Assembly: GCF_014211915.1 (NCBI RefSeq)
Contig: NZ_CP060041.1
Coordinates: 558,001 to 622,000, forward strand
Reading direction: 5' to 3'
Source of the DNA: Burkholderia cenocepacia
Lineage (GTDB): Bacteria > Pseudomonadota > Gammaproteobacteria > Burkholderiales > Burkholderiaceae
Length of the DNA stretch: 64,000 bases
Shown: positions 17,956 through 27,049 of the stretch, in pieces
How positions within the stretch are numbered: position 1 is the first letter of the stretch
Layout of the letters: each line of letters begins with the position of its first letter
The notes under the pieces: model-generated
The model's input: the letters and a program-made list of their open reading frames with translations, nothing else
What the model was told of the DNA's origin: nothing
Databases searched by the model: none
Made by a program: the position numbers and the translations under genes

Positions 17956-18929
17956 GTGAAAAAAACCTGGCTCTCGGCAGGGCAAGTCCTGCTCACCCTG
18001 ATCGTCGTCATCGTGGCCGGCCTCGTGCTGTGGCGCATCATCAACTACTACATGTTCTCGCCGTGGACGCGCGACGGGCACGTACGCGCCGACGTGATCC
18101 AGGTCGCGCCGGACGTGTCGGGCCTCATCACGTCGGTGCAGGTGGCCGACAACCAGGAGGTCAAGCGCGGCCAGGTGCTGTTCGTGATCGACCAGGCGCG
18201 CTACACGCTCGCGGAGCGGCTCGCCGAAGCGGCGCTCGCGCAGCGTCGCGCGACGCTGGCGCAGGCGAAGCGCGAATACGCGCGCAACCTGCAGCTCGGC
18301 AACCTGGTCGCGAGCGAACAGGTCGAGGAAAGCCGCACGCGCGTCGAGCAGGGCGAAGCCAGCGTCGCCGATGCGCAGGTGTCGCTCGACACCGCGAAGC
18401 TGAACCTGCAGCGCACGACGATCGTCAGCCCCGTGGACGGCTACCTGAACGACCGCGCCCCCGCGCCGGCGAATACGTGCCGGCCGGCCGCGCGGTGCTG
18501 TCGGTGGTCGACCGCAACTCGTTCCGCGTCGACGGCTACTTCGAGGAAACCAAGCTGCGCGGCATCCATATCGGGCAGCCGGTCGACATCATCGTGATGG
18601 GCGAGCCGCATGCGTTGCGCGGCCACGTGCAGAGCATCGTCGCCGCGATCGAGGATCGCGACCGCACGCAGGGCGCGAACCTGCTGCCGAACGTGAACCC
18701 GGCGTTCAGCTGGGTGCGGCTCGCGCAGCGCGTGCCGGTGCGCGTCGTGCTCGACGAGGTGCCCGACGATTTCCGGATGATCGCGGGCCGCACCGCGACC
18801 GTGTCGATGCGCGGCGCCGACGCGCGCCGCAACGACGCGAAGCCGGCTGGCGCCAGCACCGCATCGGCGGCCGCGCCGGTTCGCGCTGCGTCCGGTACGG
18901 CCGCGAGCGCTGCGGGAGCATCGCAATGA
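17956..18929 (+). pseudogene. HlyD-family efflux adaptor, frameshifted
   Basis: A membrane-fusion protein with an N-terminal anchor (residues 8-28), a biotinyl-lipoyl-like domain (VAPDVSGLITSVQVADNQEVKRGQ split over two strands) and an alpha-hairpin. Reading frame one is normal up to about VDGYLNDRAP (near 18457). The expected continuation (GEYVPAGRAVLSVVDRN) is then found in the minus-one frame through to 18929. One base appears to be missing in the C/G-rich run at 18457-18466. Restored, the protein would have about 324 residues, the normal family length. As written, translation runs on to 18597 in a wrong frame and loses the C-terminal half. This is either a real inactivating mutation or a sequencing error. 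Confidence 0.85.
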
Positions 18930-20422
18930 AGCGGCACGGTCTGCGCATCGCGGCGACGCTCGCTCCGCTTGCACTCGCACTCGGTGCGTGCAAGTCGGTC
19001 GGCCCCGACTACAAGTTGCCGCAGCACGCGTACGTCAATGCGCCGCTGGCGAACCATGCGCTCGACGACGCGAACGGCGCGCTGGTGTCGCGCGACGCGG
19101 TGCCCGGCAACTGGTGGCAGCTGTACGACGACCCGGTACTCGACGGGCTCGTGCGCGATGCGCTGAAGTCGAACACCGACCTGCGCGTCGCCGCGGCCAA
19201 CCTCGCCCGCTCGCGCGCGGCGCTGGTCGTCGCGAACGAACAGGGCGGCTTCTCGGGCAGCGCGGAAGCGGCCGTGCAGCGCGCGCAGGAATCGGCCGAG
19301 CAATACCTGCTCGATAACAAGCTGCCGGTCGTCAACGAAGGCACGGTCGGCATCAACGTGTCGTACGAGCTCGACCTGTTCGGCAAGCTGCGGCGCGGCG
19401 TCGAAGCCGCGCGCGCGGACAGCGAGGCCGTCAAGGCGGCCGGCGACCTGGCACGCATCACCGTCGTGGCCGACGTCGTGCGCGCGTACGTCGAAGCGTG
19501 CTCGGCCGGCGACGAACTGGCGATCGCGAAGCAGTCGCTCGCGCTGCAGCAGCAGCGCGTGAAACTGTCGCAACGACTGCGCGATGCCGGACGCGGCAAC
19601 CAGACCGACGTGACCCGCGGCGTCACGCAGGTGCGCACGCTCTCCGCCGACATTCCGCGCTTCGAAGGCCGCCGCAAGGTCGCGCAGTACCAGCTCGCCG
19701 CGCTGCTCGCGCGCGCGCCGGCCGACCTGCCGAAAGCCGCCGCCGAATGCGAACGCCTGCCGAAGCTGCGTCAGCCGATTCCGATCGGCGACGGCGCCGC
19801 GCTGCTGCGCCGCCGCCCCGACGTGCGCGAGGCCGAGCGGCAGCTCGCCGCCGCGACCGCGCGGATCGGCGTGGCGACCGCCGCGCTGTACCCGTCGGTC
19901 AGCATCGGTGCGTCGGCCGGCTCGGTCGGCGTCGCCGCCGACCTGTTCTCGTCCACCACGAATCGCTGGTCGTTCGGTCCGCTGATCAGCTGGTCGTTCC
20001 CGGTCAACGGCCAGCGTGCGCGCGTGCGCGAAGCCGAAGCCGCGACGGGCGGCGCACTCGCACACTTCGACGGCGTCGTGCTGAATGCGCTGCGCGAAAC
20101 GCAGTCGAGCCTCGCGACCTACGCGGCCGACGTGCAGCGCACGGACGCGCTGCGCACCGCGTACGAATCGGCCCGCAATTCCGCCGACGAAACCCATCGT
20201 CTCTATGCGGCCGGCCGCGAATCGTTCATTTCCGATCTCGACGCAACGCGCACGTTGACGAGTGTGCGGGCGCAGGTCGCGGCGGCCGAAGGTCAGGTCG
20301 CGGCCGACCAGGTGCGGCTCTTTCTCGCGCTCGGCGGTGGATGGGACGGCGACGGTGCGGCAGCCGCCGCGGACGCCGGCTCCGCGGCCACGGCGCCCGC
20401 GGCCGGCCAGTCGACGCCGTAG
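18926..20422 (+). CDS. NodT-type outer-membrane efflux lipoprotein
   Basis: A 498-residue TolC-like outer-membrane factor of the NodT family. A lipoprotein signal (LALALGAC, Cys near residue 21) precedes two OEP repeats, with the typical NWWQLYDDPVLDGLVRDAL and SYELDLFGKLRRGVEAARA segments and the second-repeat RRRPDVREAERQLAAATARIGVA. The C-terminus is Ala-rich. Its ATG overlaps the stop of the HlyD gene (ATGA). It is the channel of the MarR-controlled efflux operon. Confidence 0.9.
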   Translation: MKRHGLRIAATLAPLALALGACKSVGPDYKLPQHAYVNAPLANHALDDANGALVSRDAVPGNWWQLYDDPVLDGLVRDALKSNTDLRVAAANLARSRAALVVANEQGGFSGSAEAAVQRAQESAEQYLLDNKLPVVNEGTVGINVSYELDLFGKLRRGVEAARADSEAVKAAGDLARITVVADVVRAYVEACSAGDELAIAKQSLALQQQRVKLSQRLRDAGRGNQTDVTRGVTQVRTLSADIPRFEGRRKVAQYQLAALLARAPADLPKAAAECERLPKLRQPIPIGDGAALLRRRPDVREAERQLAAATARIGVATAALYPSVSIGASAGSVGVAADLFSSTTNRWSFGPLISWSFPVNGQRARVREAEAATGGALAHFDGVVLNALRETQSSLATYAADVQRTDALRTAYESARNSADETHRLYAAGRESFISDLDATRTLTSVRAQVAAAEGQVAADQVRLFLALGGGWDGDGAAAAADAGSAATAPAAGQSTP

Positions 20423-20596
20423 CGCCGTCGCGGTCGGGATATGACGTCCGCGTGACGGCACGCCCTGTGGCGACGCGTTTTACCGATTCGCGCCATCGCA
20501 TTCGCACGGCCTGCGTTGACGGTACACTGGCCGATGCATTTCCATTCATCTGCTGCCGCGGCCGGCCCGGCCGCGGCATCCACCCGGAGAGTCATC

Positions 20597-21022
20597 ATGC
20601 GAACCAGCGCCCGCAACCAATTCGCCGGCCAGATCGGCGCCGTCAAACCCGGTGCCGTCAATGACGAAATCACGCTGCGCACGCAGGACGGCCTCGAGAT
20701 CGTCGCGGTGATCACCCACGGCAGCGCGGCATCGCTGGGCCTCGCGGCCGGTACGAAGGCGTTCGCGCTCGTCAAGGCATCGTCGGTCATCGTGATGGTC
20801 GACGTCGACAGCAGCAAGGTGTCGGCCCGCAACTGCGTCGCGGGCACCGTCGCGTCGATCGCGAAGGGCACGGTCAATTCGGAAGTGGTGATCAAGGCCG
20901 CGGGCGGCGCGGAAATCGTCGCGATCGTCACCAACGACAGCGTCGAACGTCTCGGTCTCGCAAGCGGCACCGCTGCCTCCGCGATCTTCAAGGCATCGAG
21001 CGTGATCGTCGGCGTCGAGTGA
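20597..21022 (+). CDS. Di-Mop molybdate-binding protein (molbindin)
   Basis: A 141-residue protein made of two tandem Mop/TOBE domains (about residues 4-70 and 73-140). Each starts SARN and ends with a KASSVIV strand, which is the pattern of ModG-type molbindins that store molybdate or tungstate in the cytoplasm. ATG 20597 was chosen because CGGAGAG lies just upstream and earlier in-frame residues have no family character. The next gene downstream is NifQ-like, supporting a shared role in molybdenum handling. No ModABC transporter is nearby. Confidence 0.88.
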   Translation: MRTSARNQFAGQIGAVKPGAVNDEITLRTQDGLEIVAVITHGSAASLGLAAGTKAFALVKASSVIVMVDVDSSKVSARNCVAGTVASIAKGTVNSEVVIKAAGGAEIVAIVTNDSVERLGLASGTAASAIFKASSVIVGVE

Positions 21023-21097
21023 TCGCGTGACGATCGCGATGGAGATTCGTTGTGCCCCTCGCATGCGTGCGGTCTCGTTCTCGTCCGGAGACTGGCG

Positions 21098-21685
21098 ATG
21101 ACCGCTTCGACCGATCACACGTATGAAGAGGCGTTGCAGTCGCTGCATTTCGCGGCGGCCAACGCAGACGTGCCCGATGCGCAGCTGTTCGGCACACTCG
21201 TTACGGCACGCGCCGGGCGCAACGAACTCTCGCTGCTGGGCTTGTCTCCCGATCAGTTCACCGGCCTGCTGGCCCGACAGTTTCCGCATCTGCGATCCGT
21301 CGATACCGTTGCACTCACGTCGGCGGTCGCACCGCTACCGTTGCCGGCCACGCACTCGGCATTCGTCGCGACGCTGCATGCGCGGCTGATGGACGAAGCG
21401 AATCCCGCCGTCGCCCGCGACGATGCCGACTGCCTCGCCGCGATCATCGCGCATGCGTGTCTGCGCCCCGATCATCTGTGGCGCGACCTCGGGCTCGACG
21501 GACGCGACGCGGTGACCGCGATGCTCGCGCGCTTTTTCCCCACGCTCGCCGCGCGCAACGTCGCTCATCTGCGCTGGAAGAAATTCCTCGCGCAGGAAGT
21601 GGCCGCATCGCTCGGCGTGCCGCCCGGGCCCGCACCCGGATGTCCGGGCTGCGAGGATTTCGGCTTCTGCTTTCCTCGTGCGTGA
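21098..21685 (+). CDS. NifQ-like protein
   Basis: A 195-residue protein whose C-terminal half matches NifQ: LWRDLGLDGRDAV, then FFPTLAARNVAHLRWKKF, then a cysteine cluster GCPGCEDFGFC. NifQ normally shows C-x4-C-x2-C-x5-C. Here the C-x2-C-x5-C part is present, but the position of the first cysteine is Gly. NifQ carries an iron-molybdenum cluster used as Mo donor for nitrogenase cofactor synthesis. No nif genes occur in the window, so the role here is open; the molbindin gene 75 bp upstream points to molybdenum. It starts at ATG 21098 after CCGGAGA. Confidence 0.75.
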   Translation: MTASTDHTYEEALQSLHFAAANADVPDAQLFGTLVTARAGRNELSLLGLSPDQFTGLLARQFPHLRSVDTVALTSAVAPLPLPATHSAFVATLHARLMDEANPAVARDDADCLAAIIAHACLRPDHLWRDLGLDGRDAVTAMLARFFPTLAARNVAHLRWKKFLAQEVAASLGVPPGPAPGCPGCEDFGFCFPRA

Positions 21686-22033
21686 CGGGTGTCGCGGCAA
21701 CGGGCGGGCCGATATCCGTTTCGTCGCATCGCCGGCCGGAAAAGCCGCGTTGACCGGCATGGCGAGCGCGCACCCGCCGTTACGCGACTTCGACGCCACA
21801 TTCGGCTTCCACGAAAAAGCCGCGGATGATGTCCATCCGATCAACAACGGTTGCACGATCGTCAAACCGCAGACCGGTTGCCGGCACGCGTTGCGCTCCT
21901 CCACCCGATCGGCAGCGCGCGGCTTCCGGCACGCGAATGCCGGCAACCCACATTGCCGAACCGATGACCGGCTTTTCCCGCCTCCCATAAACGGTCACCT
22001 TGCGATGCAAGACACGCGTCGCTCACGACACCG
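21686..22033. other. Intergenic, no recognised gene
   Basis: Between the NifQ-like gene and the 3' end of the DMT exporter. Short open frames exist on both strands but none shows family features, a good ribosome site or coding-like composition. I see no convincing terminator or repeat. Confidence 0.4.
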
Positions 22034-23098
22034 TCAATGCCGATGCCGGTGATGAATGTCCGGAAAATGCGCGTGGCTGTGCGTGATCGGCAGATGCACA
22101 TGCGGATGCGTGTGCGGTTCGGCGCCGTCATACGGAAAGTCGTGCGCGTGCTGGTGATGGTCGTCGTGCCGATGCCGATGCGTATGCTCGAGCCGCTCGT
22201 GCACGTGCGTGTGTTCGTGCCGTTCGCGCACGTGCAGCCAGAGGCCGAGCGCCATCAGCGCGGCCGCGATCCAGAACGTCGCGGGCGGCAGCGCGGGCCA
22301 GATCAGCAGCGACAGTGCGACTCCGAATAGCGGGGCGACCGAAAAATATGCGCCGGTGCGCGCGCTGCCGAGATGACGCAGCGCGACCACGAACAACACG
22401 AGGCTGATCCCGTAGCCGCCGAGCCCCGTCAGCATCGCCGCGGCCGCGACCGGTAGCGCAGGCAGCGTCGCGCCGGCCGCCAGCGCGATGCCGATGTTCA
22501 CCGGCCCCGCGATCAGCCCTTTCATGCATGCGATCACCATCGCGTCGTTCGCGGCCACCTTGCGGGTCAGGTTGTTGTCGACCGCCCAGCACAGGCACGC
22601 ACCGACGATCAGCAGCGCGCCGACCGGCACGCCGGCCCGGCTGCCTGGCGTCCACGACAACAGCGTGCCGCCAGCGACGATCGCCACCATGCCGAGGAAC
22701 ACCTGCGTATCCACGTTCTCGCGAAACACGACCCACGCGATCACCGCCGTCAACACGCCTTCGAGATTGAGCAGCAACGCGCTCGTCGCCGCCGGCGTAC
22801 TCGACAGCCCGAGCATCAGCAAAGCGGGGCCGGCCACGCCGCCCGCCGCGATCGCACCGGCCAGCCACGGCAGACCGGCACGCTGCAACGGCGCGGCGTC
22901 CGCGGCGGATGCGCGACGGCTGTGCCAACCGCGCAGCAGAATCCCGATGCCGAGCCCGACGCCGCTGCCGAAATAGAAGAGGCCGGCAACCATGAACGGC
23001 GACATTGCACCGATCAGCGCCTTGGCGAGCGGTGTCGCGGCGCCGAACAGGGCGGCGGCGGCGAGCGCGACGAAAATCGCGGAGTGTCTCGAGTTCAT
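22034..23098 (-). CDS. EamA/DMT-family transporter with His-rich C-terminal tail
   Basis: A 354-residue protein with ten hydrophobic segments in two EamA repeats (about residues 8-145 and 160-295), the drug/metabolite transporter fold. The repeat ends are typical (LLNLEGVLTAVIAWVVFREN). After the last membrane segment comes a tail of about 55 residues (from RERHEHTHVHERLEH to the end) packed with His, Asp and Glu, including HRHRHDD and IHHRHRH. Such tails bind Ni, Zn, Co or Cu in known exporters, so metal transport or metal sensing is a reasonable guess. The transport core alone does not reveal the substrate. Confidence 0.85.
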   Translation of the reverse strand: MNSRHSAIFVALAAAALFGAATPLAKALIGAMSPFMVAGLFYFGSGVGLGIGILLRGWHSRRASAADAAPLQRAGLPWLAGAIAAGGVAGPALLMLGLSSTPAATSALLLNLEGVLTAVIAWVVFRENVDTQVFLGMVAIVAGGTLLSWTPGSRAGVPVGALLIVGACLCWAVDNNLTRKVAANDAMVIACMKGLIAGPVNIGIALAAGATLPALPVAAAAMLTGLGGYGISLVLFVVALRHLGSARTGAYFSVAPLFGVALSLLIWPALPPATFWIAAALMALGLWLHVRERHEHTHVHERLEHTHRHRHDDHHQHAHDFPYDGAEPHTHPHVHLPITHSHAHFPDIHHRHRH

Positions 23099-23586
23099 GG
23101 TCCGGGTCGAATTGAAGTTGATGAAACTGGGCGTGGCTTTGGGTCGAGGCGGGCGCCTTACTTTTCGAAAGGCTGGCTGTATCGTGGTGCCCGACTTGCC
23201 TGCGGCCTGACGATCCCGTCGTGATTATCGCGCGCCGTTTTGTCGGGGCGGGCAGACGGGATCGCGCGCACGTCGATCGACGATTTCCGTCTCGTCATTT
23301 CGGAAAACGAATTATCTGGTCGACATGTTTTCATGAACATGTCCTGCATATTATTGATGCTCGATCAGCACGATCGAAACATCATGCGCATCGAGGCCGA
23401 TCGACGAATGTGGGTCGTCCGGTCGCGTTGTCTGTTCGACGAGGGAGGGGATGTACCAGCAGGTTCAGCGCCGGTGGAGGCAGTCCCGACCTGCCTCTGG
23501 CGAGGCAAGTCGGTCTGGGGTGTCATGCACCGCACGCGGCTTGCATGCGGCTACGCGCGGCTCGATGGACGGCAGTGCGGTGCGGA
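23099..23586. other. Intergenic with a short palindrome
   Basis: A 488-bp gap between two minus-strand genes. It includes an AT-richer patch at about 23300-23370 with an inverted repeat, GACATGT (23322-23328) and ACATGTC (23337-23343) around an 8-bp spacer, which could be an operator. Open frames here look like chance. Confidence 0.35.
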
Positions 23587-24261
23587 TTACTCGTTACCGG
23601 CCGATTGCTGCTCGACCTGCGGCGCGGCGTCGGTCTGCACCGGCGCTTCCGCTTCGGCCTGCGCCGGTTGCGGCGCGGCAGCAGCGGCCTCGGCCTGCTG
23701 CTCGGCCTTCGGCTGCTGCGGCGCGCCCTTGGCCTGTTGTGCCGCGCCCTTGCCCGGGCGGCGGGCCTTCAGGCGGCGCGCACGCGCCGCATCGTCGTGC
23801 GTCACGCGCCCGGCTTCGTTGCCCTGCAGGTCGACGCGCACCGCGTCTTCGACGAGGCAGGACCAGTAGCGATTGCCGCGGCACCACGTCGACATCGCTT
23901 CGCGCAGTTCGGCTTCGTTGAGGCCGACGGCCTGCGCTTCGCGTGCGAGATCGTCCCAGATACCGACCTTGAGCGGTACTTTGGGGGCCGGATTCTTCGG
24001 GAACGCGCGCGGAAACTTCCGCTGCAGTTTGCCGATCGCGACGATGACCGGATCGACCGGCGCCGCCGGCTTCGCCGAAGCAGGCTTCGCCCGATGCTGC
24101 GTCTTCGCGCCGGCACCCGGCTTGGCGCCACGCGACGGCTGGTCGCCGGACTTCGGCTTCGCGCCGGCGTCCGTCGGCGCTGCCGGCCGCTTTGCGTTGC
24201 GCTCCTGCTTGGCCTTCGCCGCGAGCTGCGCCCGCAATTCGGCAAGTTGTTCAAAACCCAT
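23587..24261 (-). CDS. ProQ/FinO-family RNA-binding protein
   Basis: A 224-residue protein with a central ProQ/FinO domain (about residues 70-150). The sequence IVAIGKLQRKFPRAFPKNP, followed by VPLKVGIWDDL and STWCRGNRYWSCLVEDAVRVDLQGNEAG, is the recognisable core. It is flanked by low-complexity arms: a Lys/Ala/Pro-rich N-terminal linker and an Ala/Gln/Pro/Glu-rich C-terminal tail. FinO/ProQ proteins bind structured small RNAs and mRNA 3' ends. FinO itself controls plasmid conjugation genes, so presence on a plasmid-derived replicon is notable. The gene is single and has no partner. Confidence 0.88.
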   Translation of the reverse strand: MGFEQLAELRAQLAAKAKQERNAKRPAAPTDAGAKPKSGDQPSRGAKPGAGAKTQHRAKPASAKPAAPVDPVIVAIGKLQRKFPRAFPKNPAPKVPLKVGIWDDLAREAQAVGLNEAELREAMSTWCRGNRYWSCLVEDAVRVDLQGNEAGRVTHDDAARARRLKARRPGKGAAQQAKGAPQQPKAEQQAEAAAAAPQPAQAEAEAPVQTDAAPQVEQQSAGNE

Positions 24262-24915
24262 AAATTCAATCCACCAGGAATATAAGGTGTGGTTCGTGCG
24301 GCCATGCCGCGCGGCACAACAGCTTCGCCGCCATGCGTGCGGCCGGCCTGCCGCCGGTGCGGAACACTACGGGGCCGCATCGCGCACGCCACTCTGTTTT
24401 CAGGCACCCGGCCTCGATGCCGGACAAGGCAGGAGTGGAAGTATACCGGTACGCGCGACAGCCGGTTGACTCGCCGGTCTGCATTTGCGCGATCCGGGGT
24501 GCCGGAAATGCGTCCGCGCGGTCGTGTTGCGCATTATATGGATACGCTTCCGGATGTCACGCCATTCGCGGCCCCTGCTGGAAAACTGCGCCGGGCCGGG
24601 CCGACGCGCAAGGCGCAAAGTGCGATCTTCCGCGCGACGGACGTCGAACGGTGTCGTGTCGCAACCGCCACGCGTGGCGTAGCCGCCGACCTCGCACGAC
24701 CCGCCCGCTCGACACCCGTTTGCGCCGGCCGCGATACGCGACTCGTTGCGTGCGCATCGATCGCGTCGCGAACGAAGATCTCGGAAAGTGCGTAGTATGG
24801 CCGAATCGACTTCGTTGGCAGCATGTCCCCGCCTGCTTTTCTCCGCGCGCCCGATCGACCGGGCGCGATTCCGTTGCCTGCGAAACGACCTGGTTACACG
24901 AGATGGAGCGCAAGC
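24262..24915. other. Intergenic, no recognised gene
   Basis: A 654-bp region between the divergent ProQ-like and DUF2889 genes. It should hold both promoters. Several open frames of 60-200 codons cross it on both strands, but they overlap each other and show no family features. No clear operator or repeat was seen. Confidence 0.35.
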
Positions 24916-25500
24916 ATGGTTTCCCAAGACGACACCCCGCATGACGGCCTCACGCGCGAGGAGATTCACCATCGGCAGATCGACATGCGCGGCTATCGGC
25001 GCAGCGATGGCCTGTTCGAAGTGACGGCCTGCCTCGCGGACCGCAAGACCAGCGATTTCACGCCGCCCGGAGGCGCGCGAACGGTCGCGGCACTGACACC
25101 GCTCCACGATCTCGGCGTCACGCTGGTGTTCGACGTCGACATGGTCGTTCGCGCCGTCTCCACGTTCATGCGTTCGCATCCGTATGCGCAGTGTTCGGGC
25201 GGCGGCAACTCGCTGCAGGCGCTCGTCGGATTGAACATCGGCGCCGGCTGGAACAGCGAGGTTCGCAAGCGCCTGCGGTCCTGCGATACGTGCACGCACT
25301 TGAAGGAACTGCTCGGCCCGATTGCGACGACGGCTTATCAGACGATGGTCGGCATGCGGCGATCGTCGCTCGATTACCGCGACAGCGAAGGGAAGCCGCT
25401 CAAGATCGACAGTTGCTACGCCTACGGTGCATCGCGTGATCTCGTGAAACGTCTTTGGCCCGAGTACCACCAGCCTTCGGCACCGACGAAGGGCAGTTGA
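24916..25500 (+). CDS. DUF2889 domain-containing protein
   Basis: A 194-residue protein matching the DUF2889 pattern: HHRQIDMRGYRRSDGLFEVTACLADRK at the start, CSGGGNSLQALVGLNIGAGWNSEVRKRL in the middle and SCDTCTHLKELLGPIATTAYQT with conserved cysteines. The function of the family is unknown; it is common in beta-proteobacteria, often near aromatic or acyl-CoA catabolic genes. ATG 24916 follows GGAG at a proper distance. It is not in an obvious operon here. Confidence 0.85.
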   Translation: MVSQDDTPHDGLTREEIHHRQIDMRGYRRSDGLFEVTACLADRKTSDFTPPGGARTVAALTPLHDLGVTLVFDVDMVVRAVSTFMRSHPYAQCSGGGNSLQALVGLNIGAGWNSEVRKRLRSCDTCTHLKELLGPIATTAYQTMVGMRRSSLDYRDSEGKPLKIDSCYAYGASRDLVKRLWPEYHQPSAPTKGS

Positions 25501-25617
25501 AGTTCCGACGCTCGGCGGTTCGGCGCTGTTTGCGGAAATTTGCGAAACCGCCAGTGCGCGGACGGCTGCGGGCCGTGCCGGTGTCGATCCGGCAGATCGG
25601 AGCCGCCGCAGTCGTGA

Positions 25618-26109
25618 TCAGAACACGCCCAGTGCCAGCCCTGCAGCAAGACCCGCGCCGAGTTCGGCGCAGCGCGCGAGCGCGTCGCTGTCGATCGTCT
25701 TCGTTGCGAGAATACGCTCCGGCGTCTGCGCATGCGTGCAGACGATCAGGCCGGGCGCCACGCTCTTCAGCCGCCATCCGGTCGCGATCCGGTCGATCTG
25801 GCGCAACGCGTTCTGCCCGTCGCTTCCCGCGCAGATCATCGCCGCATACGGGCGGCCGTTCACGCGATCGAGCGCCGCGTAGTAGCAGCGATCGAAGAAA
25901 TCCTTCATCAGCCCGGACATCGCCGCAAGGTTCTCCGGCGTCGCGAACAGGTATGCGTCGGCGGCCAGCACGTCGTCGGCGCTCGTCGCGTCCGCACGCT
26001 GCAACCTGACGTCGACGCCAGGCTGCTCGCGAGCTGCACCGGCAGCCGCTTCGGCCATCTGTTGCGTGCCTCCGGTCATCGTGTGATAGACGATCAACAG
26101 CGTTTTCAT
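25618..26109 (-). CDS. Flavodoxin-like NAD(P)H-dependent oxidoreductase
   Basis: A 163-residue single-domain flavodoxin fold. The first strand and phosphate loop LLIVYHTMTGGTQQMAEA bind FMN phosphate. The later YLFATPENLAAMSGLMKDFFDR segment is the flavin-ring loop seen in WrbA/iron-sulfur flavoprotein relatives. It is shorter than WrbA (about 200 residues). Redox partner and substrate are unknown. It stands alone, convergent with the DUF2889 gene. Confidence 0.78.
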   Translation of the reverse strand: MKTLLIVYHTMTGGTQQMAEAAAGAAREQPGVDVRLQRADATSADDVLAADAYLFATPENLAAMSGLMKDFFDRCYYAALDRVNGRPYAAMICAGSDGQNALRQIDRIATGWRLKSVAPGLIVCTHAQTPERILATKTIDSDALARCAELGAGLAAGLALGVF

Positions 26110-26312
26110 GGGTCGGTGCTCGCGTTCGGCTTCGAGTGCGTCGGCAGTATCGTTGAGCCCAGGTCAACTGGCCGGCCGGCACGGATGGGCGTCATTTGAC
26201 GTTCGTTTTTCCCCGGATCGACCGGTTTGCCTGCTCGCCAACAGCGCGCGCATCGCAATGGTTTCGATCTGCCCGGGGAGCCGGATGCTTCCGGATGTGT
26301 CCGGGACCGCGT

Positions 26313-26966
26313 TCAGTCTTGCCGGCGATGCCGTGCAGCGCCGTCGTCGGGTCGCGCGTAGTACGCAAGGAACATATCGGCAGCCGATTCCGCGACCTTC
26401 TGCTGCTCCTGCGCCGTCAGCGGCGGCTGGCCCATCGTGATCTGCGGCCAGAACGCGAATGCCTTCACCGCGCCATGCAACTGATGCGCGGCGAACACCG
26501 GATCGGTGACTGTCAGGCGACCGGCCGCCGCGGCCGCACGCACCCAGACCGTGACATCTTCCTCGCGCTCGCCGAGACGCTCGACCATGTCGCGCGCCCG
26601 TTCCGGCGAATGGATGGCCGCGCCGATTGCGACACGCGCCAGCGCGAGAAAGGCCTCGTCGTTCATCAACCGCAATTTGCGGTCGAGCAACGCGAGCAGT
26701 TGCTCGCGCAGCGGCACGTCGGCGCGATAGGTGGGCGAACTGCCGGTGCGAGTCGCATCCCACAACTTGTTCAGGATCGCGGCGAACAGCGTCTCCTTAC
26801 CGGGGAAGTGGTTATAGACGGTGCGCTTCGACACGTCCGCGCGCGCAGCGATACGATCCATGCTCGTCGCATCGTAGCCCGCGGCGAGAAATTCCTCGAT
26901 CGCCGCATCGACGATGGCCGCGCGCTTTCGGTCGGTCAGACGCTGAGGGGAAGTACTGGTATCCAT
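26313..26966 (-). CDS. TetR/AcrR-family regulator
   Basis: A 217-residue TetR regulator. The N-terminal helix-turn-helix (AAIVDAAIEEFLAAGYDATSMDRIAARADVSKRTVYNHFPGKETLF is the region at about residues 16-60) is textbook, and the C-terminal ligand domain is of the AefR-like type. It is divergent from the UlaG-like hydrolase gene with an 83-bp gap that contains a strong palindrome, so it most probably represses that gene and itself. Confidence 0.88.
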   Translation of the reverse strand: MDTSTSPQRLTDRKRAAIVDAAIEEFLAAGYDATSMDRIAARADVSKRTVYNHFPGKETLFAAILNKLWDATRTGSSPTYRADVPLREQLLALLDRKLRLMNDEAFLALARVAIGAAIHSPERARDMVERLGEREEDVTVWVRAAAAAGRLTVTDPVFAAHQLHGAVKAFAFWPQITMGQPPLTAQEQQKVAESAADMFLAYYARPDDGAARHRRQD

Positions 26967-27010
26967 ACAGAAATTTTACACCGGGCAGTTTACTTATCCC
27001 AAAAATAAAC

Positions 27011-27026
27011 TACACTGTTTAGTGTA
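27011..27026. promoter_or_regulatory. Candidate TetR operator
   Basis: The perfect inverted repeat TACACT-GTTT-AGTGTA lies in the AT-rich gap between the divergent TetR and hydrolase genes, 24 bp upstream of the hydrolase ATG. A partial second copy (AGTTTACTT) lies just to the left. Size and position fit a TetR dimer site controlling both promoters. Confidence 0.68.
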
Positions 27027-27049
27027 CTTTATTCTCCGGACGAACCGAC

